Source of the DNA: Chionoecetes opilio | Lineage: Eukaryota; Arthropoda; Malacostraca; Decapoda; Majidae | Direction of reading: 5' to 3' | Assembly: GCA_016584305.1 (NCBI GenBank) | Contig: JACEEZ010016126.1 | Location: forward strand, 851,001-915,000 | DNA: 64,000 bases | Shown: positions 26,601 to 44,440 of the stretch, piece after piece | Numbering within the stretch: position 1 is the stretch's first letter | Layout of the letters: every line of letters starts with the position of its first letter | Program-made: the position numbers and the translations under genes | Notes under the pieces: model-generated | What the model saw: the letters and a program-made list of their open reading frames with translations, nothing else | Told to the model about the DNA's origin: nothing | Databases searched by the model: none

Positions 26601-29600
26601 GAGAGAGAGAGAGGGGTAGAAGAGAGAGGTGGAAGAGAGGGAGGGGTAGAAGAGAGAAAAAAAATATCAATTACTGATCCCTATCCTAAAATTGACTCCT
26701 CCTGTGCAGATATAGCGTAAAATCAAGAACTTTTTGTATGCATTCATTATGTTCTATCTTCTTCCATGAACCCCCCAAGGTCAGGGTAAGTCACCTGAAT
26801 GGCGAGCAGAGCCAGGAGGCGGGACGAGGGGTGGCAGTCCGTGTGTGTGTTGTAGAGGCTGGGGATGCACGCCAGGGGTACCAGCACCACCAGCCACACC
26901 CCGGCCGAGGCGCCAGACCTGCCGGGCACAACACATCAGAACATCAGAAAATAAGGGATTAAATTAAGGCACATTAACCCCTTCATACCCAGAACGTAAT
27001 TTCCATTGTACTTTGGGTATACCATTACACGATTTTTAGTGAATATAAGCAACATTTTATAGATATGACCTGTCTAGTATCCTTGTCGACTACTTAATTA
27101 GGTATATTCAGGTAGTTTTCGTAATTTTATGGCTAACAACAGACAATTTTTTATAGCAAAGGAAATATCTGGGTCTCAAGGGGTTAAAATAGGGAATCAG
27201 GATAAAAATTCTGAATCAGTGACAGAAAAGAATCACAAAATATGGTGAAGAGGATTCGTTAACGAGTACCATACCTGCGACATTCTGGAAGGAGAACATT
27301 TAGCACTATGTATGTCAATTCCTGTGTGACAAGATAGAAGAGCTGTCTACAAGTCTATATTTTTTCACATCCCATTTTTTTATTGTCTGAAATAAATTTT
27401 CTTTGCTTTTTGTCATAAGAACATAAGAAAATAAGGAAGCTACAAGAGGCCGCGAGACCTACACGTGGTAGTTCCTGTTACTTAATACTACCTACATCCA
27501 CCTTTCATCCCCGTCCATGAAATTATCTAGTCTCCTTTTAAAACTTTGTATTGACTCTGCATTAACTACCTGATGACTGAGTCCATTCCAATCATTTACC
27601 ACCCTATTTGTGAACCAGTTTCTCCCTATTTCTGTTTTAAATCTACATTTTCCCAGTTTGAATCCGTTACTTCTTGTTCTAACCTGATGTGCTTCCTCCT
27701 TTCAGGCTTTTTTACTCCCACAAGACTAAACAACTAGATGGGTTGCTGTACAAATAAGTGTAATGATGTTGAAGTACTTGATAAACAAACCCTTTAACTA
27801 CAGTATATTCAGACCTCTTTTGCAAAACATTTATTATGAAAATACATTACAGTGTAGATATTTTTCATCCCTTCCCAAACATCTTAACCCCTTGAGGCCC
27901 AAAACGTAATTTCCATTGTAATTTGGGTACCATTAGACAATTTTCAGTGAATATTAGCAATACTTTATAGCTATGACCTATTTAGTACCCTTGTCCACGA
28001 GCTAATTTGGTATATTAAGTTACTTTTTCGTAATTTTATGGCTCAACAACATACAATTTTAAGTAGCAAAGGAAAAATATGGGCGTGAAGGGGTTAACTA
28101 CCGTATATTCAGACATCTTTTGCAAAACATAATAAAAGTAAATTACAGTGGACATTTTTTATCCCTTCTCTAATATCTCAATAACAAGTAACAAAGGTTG
28201 ACTCACCTAGTGTTGAGGCAGTTAAGGTGGAGTGGGACAGCCTTGGAGAGGGAGGAGAGGGCAGCCTTCAGGGATTGTGTTGTCACGCCCTTGCTGCCAT
28301 GGCCTGCACCGCCACTCCTCGCCCCTCCCACGGCACCTGCCACATAAGAACATAAGAAAATAAGGAAGCTACAAGAGGCTGCGAGACCTACACGAGGTAG
28401 ATCCTGTTACTTAACACTACCTACATCCACCTTTCATCCCCATCCATGAAATTATCCAGCCTCCTTTTAAAGCTCCCTATTGACTCCGCACTAACTACCT
28501 GACGACTGAGTCCATTCCAATCATTTACCACCCTATTTGTAAAGCAGTTTTTCCCTATTTCCTTTTGACATAACAAACTCTCAACACAACATACCACTGA
28601 GGGGAAATCCTAACAGCATCATCATTCTTCATATAATTTTCCATTGCAATGATAACTTTGACACCCTTTCCTGCAAAGAAGCTACCTTTCTATAGTCTGG
28701 GGTTTTTAACGAGGCAAAAATCCTGACCTCTTGTTGCTTTCTGACTGATATTTGGTGCCCGGAGAAAAGAATACTATGGTTCTTCACTGTTCACTGTTCT
28801 TCAAAATTCCAGTTGTATTTTACCATAGTTAACCATATTATCAGGTAAACATAGGCATAATTTTAAGCATGAGACCTTATGATAGAATGGAATTTTTGCC
28901 TCACTAAAAAAAGTAGACTATAGTAACAGTTTGTTCTCATCTTCTAGCATAGCATGAATGTCAATCTATAGAGCAGTCCTATGCCAGTCATGTCTCTTGG
29001 ACTGCCGGGGTGGTCGCCTCAGTCTGCCAGGCACTGCACGGCACCCTCAGTAACACAGCCTACCCCAGCATATATGGATTTTGGAAATTCCTGGCAGGAA
29101 TCTAGGAAATGAAAGAAAAAAATGAAATAATTATAACTTGGATAAACCTCTAATTTCCGTTGTCCTTGCGTGCCAGTTGATTTGTTTGTGCGTATGTTAC
29201 ATTTGCGGCTTGCGTACAGCTAGTTTTCATTAACAAAATACTCTCCTGATATAACAGGGGGGTCTGCGCCCCCCCAGACCCCCCGATAGTTAACTAACCT
29301 AGCCTGGGCATTGATTACGTGACCTAACCTCGCTGGGGGGGCGCGCCCCCTAAGACCCCCTTGTGTTATTTTTCATTTCCGACGGGTGTTGTAGGGGTTA
29401 TAAATGCTGCAAATTGTCAGATCTACAAATTAAGGACGGATATAACTACGTGCTTTGTAATGCATTAAACTGCAGTAGAACCAAAGAAATATTAAAACTA
29501 AGTATTATTTTACACTAGGACCAGAATTCCCTACACAATTGGTAGTATGGTTTCAGTTTACCTTAGCACACACACACACACACACACACACACATTTGGT

Positions 29601-29793
29601 TGGTAACATGGTGCTATCTTATCAGCGTGCAACACCAAGGTGGCCGCGCCGGGTGTTGGGTACCAGGCTACCAGCTGCACCACCTCTCCTCACCCCCACG
29701 GCAACACCGGCCACCACAACACACCGGCAAACACATCCACATCACTATGGGTGCACGCTCACCTCCAGGGGCGTTGTGTTGCCCCTCAGCCAT
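23126..29793 (-). CDS. DOLK: Dolichol kinase
   Basis: Phosphorylates dolichol with CTP in the ER membrane to make dolichyl phosphate, the carrier for N-glycans and GPI anchors. Eight coding exons, in order: 29793-29763, 28336-28207, 26918-26795, 26426-26252, 25820-25597, 24864-24611, 24005-23864 and 23632-23126. All phases agree and give 528 codons (human about 538). Several hydrophobic membrane segments are followed by the C-terminal CTP-binding block: VGVGDTAAS (D440), GTKKTVEG (K459, K460, E463, G464) and a final EALTDQVDNIVLPL. The start ATG at 29793 was chosen because it is the only one giving the phase required by exon 2, with a strong donor GTGAGC. The tiny first exon encodes ten residues plus a split Gly. 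Human DOLK is intronless as I recall, so this structure differs. The gene is convergent with polybromo. Confidence 0.93.
24128..24540 (-). mobile_element. LINE 3' end, about 410 bp
   Basis: The longest antisense copy of the family. On the minus strand the decayed end of the reverse-transcriptase ORF (RRRVRGDL, KNWF..RVVN, SFKRRLD) leads into the tail GGCCTCTTGTAGCTTCC. It is a 5'-truncated copy in a DOLK intron. Confidence 0.75.
24543..24597 (-). mobile_element. LINE 3' tail fragment
   Basis: A second short copy abutting the previous one and lying 14 bp from the donor boundary of the DOLK exon ending at 24611. Confidence 0.65.
24897..25097. mobile_element. MITE, AACGAGGCAAAAATTCC family, copy 2
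   Basis: AGAGGCAAAAATTCCATTCT at the left, GGATTTTTCACCTCGTTAA at the right, and the shared interior TATCAGTCAGTAAGCAGCA. Confidence 0.7.
25363..25574. mobile_element. TTAA-type MITE, copy 4
   Basis: TTAACCCCTTCATGCCCAGA to CTCAAGGGGTTAA, in a DOLK intron just upstream of the donor-side exon boundary at 25597. Confidence 0.7.
26005..26133 (-). mobile_element. LINE 3' tail
   Basis: Begins CATAAGAAAATAAGG and extends to TTTTAAAACCCCTTA; same family as 24128-24540. Confidence 0.7.
26172..26247 (-). mobile_element. LINE 3' tail abutting a DOLK splice donor
   Basis: The fragment ends with GGTAGTTCCTGTTCC, directly against the complement of the donor GTAAGG of exon 26426-26252. Only a few bases separate the repeat from the exon. 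Confidence 0.7.
26480..26660. repeat. GA-rich simple repeat
   Basis: Irregular GGGGTAGAAGAGAGAGA units in the DOLK intron. The Ser/Leu/Pro frame on the minus strand is an artefact. Confidence 0.85.
26974..27187. mobile_element. TTAA-type MITE, copy 5
   Basis: TTAACCCCTTCATACCCAGA to CTCAAGGGGTTAA with the family's A/T-rich interior. Confidence 0.7.
27413..27692 (-). mobile_element. LINE 3' end, about 280 bp
   Basis: A 5'-truncated antisense copy starting CATAAGAACATAAG. The minus strand retains the KNWFTNRVVN-type ORF end. Confidence 0.75.
27884..28097. mobile_element. TTAA-type MITE, copy 6
   Basis: TTAACCCCTTGAGGCCCA to GTGAAGGGGTTAA. Confidence 0.7.
28343..28568 (-). mobile_element. LINE 3' end next to a DOLK acceptor
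   Basis: On the minus strand the element's tail TTATTTTCTTATGTTCTTATG runs directly into GTGGCAG, the acceptor of exon 28336-28207. The T-rich tail therefore occupies the place of the polypyrimidine tract. Confidence 0.75.
28691..28922. mobile_element. MITE, AACGAGGCAAAAATTCC family, copy 3
   Basis: CTATAGTCTGGGGTTTTTAA at the left and GAATTTTTGCCTCACTAAAA...AGACTATAG at the right; inverse orientation to copy 1. Confidence 0.7.
29560..29596. repeat. (CA)n microsatellite
   Basis: A short CA array in the DOLK first intron. Confidence 0.9.
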
Positions 29794-29990
29794 GTGCACC
29801 ACCGGGGAACACCAGCTGCACCACTCAGCTGTCAGGACTCGGGAGAGCTGCCAAGTTGCCAACAAGCCGTGACAGTGGACGCAATGTTGTTGTTTGGCGG
29901 CGGCCGCGACAGTAGCGCCTCACGCGGCAGACACCCGCCGGGAACCACCACGATGCATGATCAACTCTTTTCTCACCCTTGGGAATCACT
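29794..29990 (-). promoter_or_regulatory. Probable DOLK 5' UTR and CpG-rich promoter region
   Basis: The sequence upstream of the DOLK ATG is GC-rich with many CpGs (around GCGGCGGCCGCGAC, 29897-29910) in an otherwise A/T-rich region. No TATA box is evident on the minus strand. The transcription start is not resolvable by eye. Confidence 0.4.
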
Positions 29991-30097
29991 TCTTAGGACT
30001 CTTCTATTTACGCCTCTTTCCAAATGGGAAGATAGTGATGGAGTATGTGAGTGACAGAGGGGAGGTTAAATTTTATAATAAGAGTTAAAAAGGACAA

Positions 30098-30240
30098 CAG
30101 CGGTTCTTAACCTGGGGGGGCGCCCCCTTTGGGAGGCGTGGGTAATTACCTAGGTAGGGCGTCGTGAGCCAAGAGAGAAAATAATAAGAATTGTCAAGTA
30201 TTTAACTTTAATTTAACATAATAGGTCGCTCGCGAGGGTG
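30098..30240. mobile_element. hAT-like MITE end (CAGCGGTTCTTAACCTGGGG)
   Basis: CAG(C)GGTTCTTAACCTGGGG is a common terminal motif of hAT-family non-autonomous elements. I could not place the other end securely. Confidence 0.4.
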
Positions 30241-30652
30241 AGCGAAAAAAGTGGGAAGAAGCTCACCATTCTGTAACGCGACCTTGCTGATGACTCCTAC
30301 TATATATAGTTAATAGCAGATCTTCTCTAGCCTTCTGTCCGTCCATTACCACTGGTTAAGTATAATTAAGAGACTGACGCTCCCTGGCGGTGAGCTCCAG
30401 AGTTACAAGGTGAAGCCCAATGAACAAACAAACCTGAGACCTCGAATCCCACAATGACACTTCAGTTGTTAACCGTTGGCTGTTCTTGATGGGGCCCAAA
30501 AGGCTAGAAACGGCACTGAATGGATGCATGCATAACAGGCTTGTAATATTAAGTAAGGGTGAAGGGATGCAATGTGGAGTGGTTGAAGAGGTAAAAAGTA
30601 TCACTGAGGTGGTTTGGTCATATAGAAAGGATGGAAGAAAGCGAGATGGGAG

Positions 30653-30738
30653 TAAGAACATAAGAAAATAAGGAAGCTACAAGAGGCCGCGAGGCCTACA
30701 CGTGGTAGTTCCTGTGGCCTACACGTGGTAGTTCCTGT
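30653..30738 (-). mobile_element. LINE 3' tail with a short internal duplication
   Basis: Family tail in which GGCCTACACGTGGTAGTTCC is duplicated. Confidence 0.7.
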
Positions 30739-30995
30739 AAAACTGGTATAAAACTGGTATAAAAATATAGCTGTAATATAGTAGATGTAGTAGATGAATA
30801 TAGTAGATGAGTGTAGTAGGTGCAGTGGGTTATAGAGGACAACCCCCAGAGCAATGTGAGGACAGCGTGTTAGAGCATATGAGAGAAAGGGGCGGGAAAT
30901 GAATGAGAGGTTTGGAAAATTTAGAGTATGCAAAGAAGGAATGCAAGGACAGGAATAGCTACATGGAGACTATTATATTGCGGCCATCCCTTTAC

Positions 30996-31061
30996 ATAGG
31001 AACATAAGAGAATAAGGAAGCTACAAGAGGCCGAGAGACCTACACGTGGTAGTTCCTGTTC
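30996..31061 (-). mobile_element. LINE 3' tail fragment
   Basis: CATAAGAGAATAAGGAAGC to GGTAGTTCCTGTTC. Confidence 0.7.
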
Positions 31062-31570
31062 GTTTTGGGGGAGTTACTCTTAGGAACGATTGTCAGAGAT
31101 ATATAAGTAGATAGATAGATAGATAAATAGATAGGTTGGAAGAAGAAGTAAAAAAAAAATACCATTTCACATCATTTGTTTTTTTTCATGAACTTATTAA
31201 ATGAACGTATTAAAGAAAAATAATAGAGAAGAAGAGGAACTGAGGTTGAAATCAAATATTTATAAATCTATCGAATCACACTAAGATATATAATTAAGTA
31301 GATAGATAGATAAATAGATTGGAAGAAGAAGAAAATTACAACTTCACATCTTCGGTTTTTGTTCTGAATATTCGTCGTATTAAAGAAAAAGAATTGAGAA
31401 CCCAGGATAATATTTCCATAAGAATGTAAAAATACTGCTGACGTCAACGTAACAAGTTTGCAAGCTAGCGTGATACACACAACCATGCATACGATGTTTA
31501 TAGGACTTTGTATTGGGATTGAATGTATTGAGAAGAGGAGGAAATAAAATATTTATAAATCTGTCGAATC
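31062..31570. repeat. GATA tract and imperfect 180-bp duplication
   Basis: AGATATATAAGTAGATAGAT at about 31098 recurs at about 31287, each followed by AGATTGGAAGAAGAA-like sequence and TATTTATAAATCT. This is an old tandem duplication with no coding signal. Confidence 0.55.
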
Positions 31571-31629
31571 ACACTCACTCTGCACAATGACAGTCGATTA
31601 TACTCGCTTGTTCTTTTTGTTATTCTATG

Positions 31630-31842
31630 TTAACCCCTTGAGACCCAGATCTTTCCTTTGCTATATAAAATTATCTGTTGTCGATCCATAAAATAACGAA
31701 AAGTAACTGAATATACCAAATTAGTTAGTGGACAAGGATACTAAACAGGTCACATCTATAAAACATTGCTTATATTAACTAAAAATTGTCTAATAGTACC
31801 CAAACTACAATGGAAATTACGTTCTGGGTCTCAAGGGGTTAA
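31630..31842. mobile_element. TTAA-type MITE, copy 7
   Basis: TTAACCCCTTGAGACCCAGA to TCTCAAGGGGTTAA; both ends are well preserved. Confidence 0.75.
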
Positions 31843-32034
31843 CACGGGTCATTAAACGTGTTAGACTCGTGCCATTTGGTGTATTTGCTGTCTTCTTTAT
31901 TATTCAGCTGTCTTATGTAGTACTATAATAGACTGACACCTTGTAAGCAATAAATTAATCTAATAAAAAATCTCGCTTGTCTCGTTGCCCGGACCTCCCA
32001 TGACGATAGTTATCACATGATTGATAGTTATCTT

Positions 32035-32280
32035 ATCTTATGATTGATTGATTTAATGCCAAAAAAGGGGAATGTGCCAGGAACACACATGAGTCAGGGA
32101 GTGGGAGGGGAGGGCAGGGGGGCGGGGGGGGTGACGGTGCCGGGCCATGGAGGGGGGAGGGGGCAGGGGGCATGGAAGGGGGGGGCAGGCCATGGAGCGG
32201 GAAGGGGGGGGGGTATTCGGGGAAGTCCGTATCAGCCCTCGGGTCGTAGTGGCCAAACTAGGAAATTATTGAAGTAATGA
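32035..32280. other. Repeat end (TGATTGATTTAATGCC) followed by a G-rich tract
   Basis: GATTTAATGCCAAAAAAGG and AATGTGCCAGG at 32050-32082 are the reverse complement of sequence at 60000-60045, marking a dispersed repeat. The following 130 bp have many G runs with G-quadruplex potential. The Gly-rich frame is not convincing as a gene. Confidence 0.5.
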
Positions 32281-32285
32281 AGAAG

Positions 32286-32430
32286 AACTTAAGAACATAA
32301 GGAAGCTACAAGAGGCTGGGAGACCTACACGTGGTAGTTCCTGTTACTTAACACTACCTACATCCACCTTTCATCCCCATCCATGAATTTATCCAGCCTC
32401 CTTTTAAAGCTCTCTAATGACTCCGAAGAA
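32286..32430 (-). mobile_element. LINE 3' tail
   Basis: TAAGAACATAAGGAAGCTAC to TCTCTAATGACTCCG. Confidence 0.7.
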
Positions 32431-32982
32431 AAAAATTATTGTCACGTGATAGGCGTTGACGCAGATAGTGGTGAGGCAGCGTCATGCAAGTAACGTAAAT
32501 CTGGTTCAACAATACGTACTGTCCTTCTAATCTATCCGATTGATAATAGATAACAGCTGCAAGGTAGGCTACCTACAGATAGTAAATTGTGGTCACTGAA
32601 TAATAGCTAGGTATGTAAATTAAATATATCTGACTAACTAAACGAATAAAATAACTAAAACGGATAATAAAAACTGAATATATCCATCAGCAGTATAAGC
32701 TTGTATTTTCTCCTTTTTTTATCCGAATTAAACGCCTTTATTCATGTATTTGTTATAAGCATATCTACTGGATTCGACCGACCCTATGGAGTCATACTGT
32801 AATTTTGCAGTACGTAAATTAGATTCCTGCATTTTTATTTTTTTCTTCTTTATTCCTAAGGGTATCCCCGCACGTATTAAGGAAATGCCGGACTGTTGTG
32901 AAAAGAAAAGTAGTTCCTTCAGCTAACTCAATATCATGCTATCACGTCCCTCAAGGCTGTGTTGCTACACCTCAGCCCTCAC

Positions 32983-33360
32983 ACATAAGAACATAAGAAA
33001 ATAAGAAAATAAGGAAGCTATAAGAGGCCGCGCGAGACCTACACGTGGTAGTTCCTGTTACTTAACACTACCTACATCTACCTTTCATCCCCATCCATGA
33101 AATAATCCAGCCTCCTTTTAAAACTCCCTATTGACTCCGCACTGACTATAGACCTGGGGCGCCTGAGTCCATTGCAATCATTTACCACCCTATTTGTGAA
33201 CCAGTTTTCCCTATTTTTTTTTAAATCTACGCTTTTCCAGTTTGAATCCTTCTTGTTCTAGCTACTCTGATTACTACCTAACCGTAAGAACTTTTCCTAC
33301 ATCTCCTTTATTGTATCCCTTTATCCACTTACAAACTTCTATCAGATCGCCCCTTATAGA
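32983..33360 (-). mobile_element. LINE 3' end, about 375 bp
   Basis: An antisense copy reaching the ORF segment that reads on the minus strand as GDL..VCKWIKGYNKGDV. It lies in the intergenic region between DOLK and legumain. Confidence 0.75.
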
Positions 33361-33549
33361 AGTTGGTAACACAGATGGTAACGCCGCAGCAAGTCTATTT
33401 GCGAGGAGCCCCCTGCAGACCACCTAGCTGACGTGACGCCTCCACCTTCCTCTTCCTTCCTTCCTTCCTTTCTTTCCTTAATAATTGTCTTTCTCTCTCC
33501 TTCCCTCTCCTTATTCTCTTCTTCCCTCAAGCCATTCATCTATCGGTTT

Positions 33550-33712
<163 letters not shown>

Positions 33713-33841
33713 CCACTGTACGCCCCACCACGGCTCTGCTATCACTGCCTTCATTGTTATGTGTCTGCGGTGGTGATGTTGACTGTGGTGGAGGGCGGCG
33801 CCTGGGTACCGCAGCCGCTCCACCCCGTCGCGGCCCCGGGT

Positions 33842-33918
33842 TATATATGGGTCAGGGGCGCCGCGGAGAAGGCACTCAGCTCCCGGTCCTCACCTCGAGC
33901 ACTTCACCCCTTCTACAG
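33842..33918 (+). promoter_or_regulatory. Probable legumain core promoter and noncoding first exon
   Basis: TATATAT at 33842-33848 is followed about 30 bp later by an initiator-like CACTCAGC (33873-33880). A good donor, CTACAG|GTGAGT, occurs at 33918/33919. The first coding exon of legumain at 34579 has its own acceptor and 8 nt of leader, so an upstream noncoding exon is needed. Inference from spacing and signals. Confidence 0.55.
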
Positions 33919-34055
33919 GTGAGTCTCATGGGGTTAATGTGTCAGGAGTGCAGATTATCTTTAATTTCCAATGCGTATGTTTTTTTTTATTGTTTCTTGA
34001 TAGTTTCTATTCATTGAGTCGGCATTTTTATTTAACTATCCTCAATATATCACAA

Positions 34056-34262
34056 TAGTCGCCACTGCACTAATGTCGCCAGGCGCCCTATATTACGAAT
34101 TTTAGGCTTTTTTAGCATCACTACAGACTTGTATGTGCCACTGAAGACAGGTACATAATATAAACTACTGTGCATGCCTCTTCAGTGGCACATACTAATC
34201 TGTAGTGATGCTAAAATTCGTAATATATGACGCCTGGCGACATTAGTGCAGTGGCGACCATA
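34056..34262. mobile_element. Foldback element in legumain intron 1
   Basis: Arms of about 85 bp are inverted, sharing GTCGCCACTGCACTAATGTC at the outside and GCATCACTACAGA inside. No coding capacity. Confidence 0.8.
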
Positions 34263-34399
34263 GTGTTATTGACCGTAATGCTGTTTCCTTCCCACACTTT
34301 TTTTTTTTTTTTTTTTGGTTAGATTAGCTACTCAGACTCGAGATTACTTTGCTTCTACTTTTTTTCCACTCAAACTAACCACGCTATGAACCTTAACCC

Positions 34400-34402
<3 letters not shown>

Positions 34403-34484
<82 letters not shown>

Positions 34485-34490
34485 GTGTGT
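34403..34490. repeat. (GT)n microsatellite
   Basis: Nearly pure GT repeat in the legumain 5' intron. Confidence 0.95.
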
Positions 34491-34586
34491 AGCCTCGCCA
34501 GCCATTTTTTTTTTTTTTCTTTTTCTTTTTACGTTGAAGCCTGATTAGTCACTGATCCTTCTTTGCCTGTGTTTTCAGACGTGGTC

Positions 34587-41672
<7,086 letters not shown>

Positions 41673-41749
41673 GGGCGTCTTCGGGAGAGGTTATAGGACA
41701 GCGGTCAAGGTCCTTAAGAAACGGATGATTGATTACAACACGCGAGCAA

Positions 41750-42066
41750 GACATACGAACACAAGAAAATAAGGAAGCTACAAGAGGCCGCGAGACCTAC
41801 ACGAGGTAGTTCCTGAAGCATGAAGACCTCGAAACCAAGACCAAGGGAATTTCAATCTTTATTTCCTTGGCCTTAATTGCTGGAAACCACGAAGAAAGTT
41901 GAGGCAAGAACATAAGAACATAAGAAAATAAGGAAGCTACAAGAGGCCGCAAGACCTACACGAGGTAGTTCCTGAAGCATGAAGACCTCGAAACCAAGAC
42001 CAAGGGAATTTCAATCTTTATTTCCTTGGCCTTAATTGCTGGAAACCACGAAGAAAGTTGAGGCAA
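41750..42066. repeat. 155-bp tandem duplication in legumain 3' UTR
   Basis: A block made of an antisense LINE tail plus CTGAAGCATGAAGACCTCG to GAAGAAAGTTGAGGCAAGA occurs twice in tandem, nearly identical, and a third LINE tail follows at 42067-42135. Confidence 0.85.
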
Positions 42067-42135
42067 GAACATAAGAACATAAGAAAATAAAGAAGCTACA
42101 AGAGGCCGCGAGACCTACACGTGGTAGTTCCTGTA
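42067..42135 (-). mobile_element. LINE 3' tail
   Basis: Third tail in the series (others at 41752-41817 and 41908-41969), with the unduplicated right flank GTAAGGCAAGCAGG. Confidence 0.7.
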
Positions 42136-42489
42136 AGGCAAGCAGGACTCAGCTCATCCTATACCATGAAGCCTCGATGGCCCTGTATGAGTCACTATAT
42201 AGGTTTCCCAGGCAGGCCCAGCGTTGATACAATACTCAAAGTACCCTTGCCTTCCATTACCCCTCGGCAAGCCTCCAGCCAATTCAATTCATTCTGTTCC
42301 TCCTCCTTTGTATCTCAAGAACGAGGTTACGGTATACAATCTTTTGCATCCTGATTATAACTCACTGAATATTTTAATGTACATACGATTGCAGGGGTTA
42401 ATGTACAAATACCACCATTGCCTTAATTGCGAGGTGCTGATTTTTCTTCTTTTTCTACACATGCACACATTTTTAAACACATTCACACC

Positions 42490-42520
42490 AATAAATTTAC
42501 AATGATCATCGCAATGTTTG
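42490..42520 (+). terminator. Candidate legumain polyadenylation signal
   Basis: AATAAA at 42490-42495 with TGTTTG about 20 bp downstream. It implies a 3' UTR of about 830 nt that includes the duplicated LINE block. Confidence 0.45.
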
Positions 42521-42711
42521 ATTTCGCTGCTTCATATCCTTCTAAACGGTCACTATTTCCTTCCGCAGACTTTTGTTGTTAGGTAAAAGTTCCTGTTCTT
42601 TTTGTGTTTATTCCCACATGTATATACCACTGCTTTAGTTGCCAAAGAAAGCCTACCACCATTAGATTATTGCTAACGCTGCTGCAGTCTATAAAGTTCT
42701 AGTATTATTGC

Positions 42712-42927
42712 TAGGGGAGAGCGGGGCAGGTTGCATCGAGGGTAGGTTGCATCATTGCCTCTAACTCGCATGTTATCACACGTACATCGTCTTAATATTA
42801 CTACTACTACTACTATAAACTACTACTACTACTACAACTACAACAATAATAATAATAAAAAAAGTTAATGCGAGTTAGAGGCAATGATGCAACCTACCCT
42901 CGATGCAACCTGCCCCGCTCTCCCCTA
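42712..42927. mobile_element. Foldback element, 216 bp
   Basis: Arms 42712-42772 and 42868-42927 are almost perfect inverted copies (outer TAGGGGAGAGCGGGGCAGG). The loop is rich in CTA/ATA repeats. Confidence 0.85.
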
Positions 42928-43180
42928 CTACAGTTACTGGCCACCCTCGAGGCTCTTAGCATAGCATAGCACAGTACGTACATAAACACATACCTGTCGG
43001 TACTGGTAGTTCCACAAGTTATTGGAGCCTGTCAACAGCACAGCCCATGCAAAGCTCTCCTTGAGGCCTTATCTGCATAGAGCGTATGGCGTGGCTCTCA
43101 GCGCCTCGGGAAGGCCTCTCCCTGCCTGGGTCAGCAGTGCGCAGGAATGGCGTTGCTACCGCCGGCATCGCAATCACCGG

Positions 43181-43802
43181 TGTAATAGGTGTTTTAGTCT
43201 GAACAAGGATAGAAATAAGTTAGCTAGATTGATTTATTACCGAGAGAGAGAGCGAGAAAATGTACGCCACAATTCTTGTAGAACCGATAATTCTTCCTGC
43301 TTGTCATCACAAAAGATTCAGGTTTAGATTACAAAAATGTAGTTTCAGCAGTTCTTTGGCTTTCATGATTGGCTGAAGAAAAAGGGAGAACAGTACATGT
43401 CTTGTCTATGATAGGTCCTCCAAGTCATGACGCAAACGTGACGTCATGGTTATAGGTTAGATGTGAAAAGTCTCATTCTTGAGGCAGATAACTTTTGGTC
43501 CACGTAAGACACACACGTGACCGTGCGTAGAGTCCCACACGACACCGTGGGCAAAGACCAACATTACGAGTGAACACGAGACACAGAGTGAGAACTTGAA
43601 CATTCTACACGCGAGTGAACACGAGAGAAAAAGAGAGTTCCTGAACACTACAAGTGAATGAAAGTTACAGTTGTTATCCTTTATTAAAACCAAGAAAGAT
43701 AACCGACTGATTATTCCAACCCATGCATGACCAGAGTGCATGACTACCGGTGCAACAACAAAACCCGCACTAACAGCAGTAACAGCGGAAACAGCATTAA
43801 CA
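43181..43802 (+). repeat. Left long terminal repeat
   Basis: Contains CGTGACGTCATGG and a GA repeat that varies between copies. A short ATG frame starts near its right edge (43741) and runs into the interior before stopping. Confidence 0.65.
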
Positions 43803-44214
43803 GTGGTGTCTAGCGAAAAGGATCTGAATCCACGTATAATAACTCCGAAGAGACTGAAAAACAGAAGAAAACTGAAGAGGAAAAACTGAAAAAAGACGCC
43901 AGCCAGCCGTCGCCAGCTTCCCGCCCCCACAGAGCCACGACCGCCGTTCGCTAGCTACCCACTACCTACCCCGCCAGCTCAAGCCACCGCATGGGTCGAC
44001 ACCAGCCTACACCTCGCGCCAACGTACCAACGCCACGACCCGCGCCACCCGCCTAGCTACACCCTACCGACGCCACCCGCCAGCTATAGGCCTACATGAC
44101 ACTTCGCGCCACTGCCTACGCACACTCGTACACTCTTATTCCACTCACGTCTTAGAAGAAACGCACTAAGAAGAAAGAAACCAGCACGCAGTAGAAGAAA
44201 CAAGAAAAGAGCAA

Positions 44215-44440
44215 GAAAACAAGCAAGAAAACATGCAAGAAAACATGCAAGAAAACAAGCAAGAAAACAAGCAAGAAAACAAGCAAGAAAACAAGCAAGA
44301 AAACAAGCAAGAAAACAAGCAAGAAAACAAACAAGCAAGAAAACAAACAGGAAAACAAGCAAGAAAACAAGCAAGAAAACAAGCAAGAAAACAAGTAAGA
44401 AAACAAGCAAGGAAACAAACAAGAAAGCAAGCAAGAAAAC
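44215..44440. repeat. AAACAAGCAAGA 12-bp satellite
   Basis: About 18 copies of GCAAGAAAACAA, open in several frames on both strands (Gln/Glu/Asn/Lys and Cys/Phe/Leu strings). The frames are artefacts. A short second block lies at 45660-45712. Confidence 0.95.

Noticed and set aside
32044..32277. Gly-rich protein frame
   Set aside because: G-run sequence next to a dispersed repeat, with no splice context or similarity.
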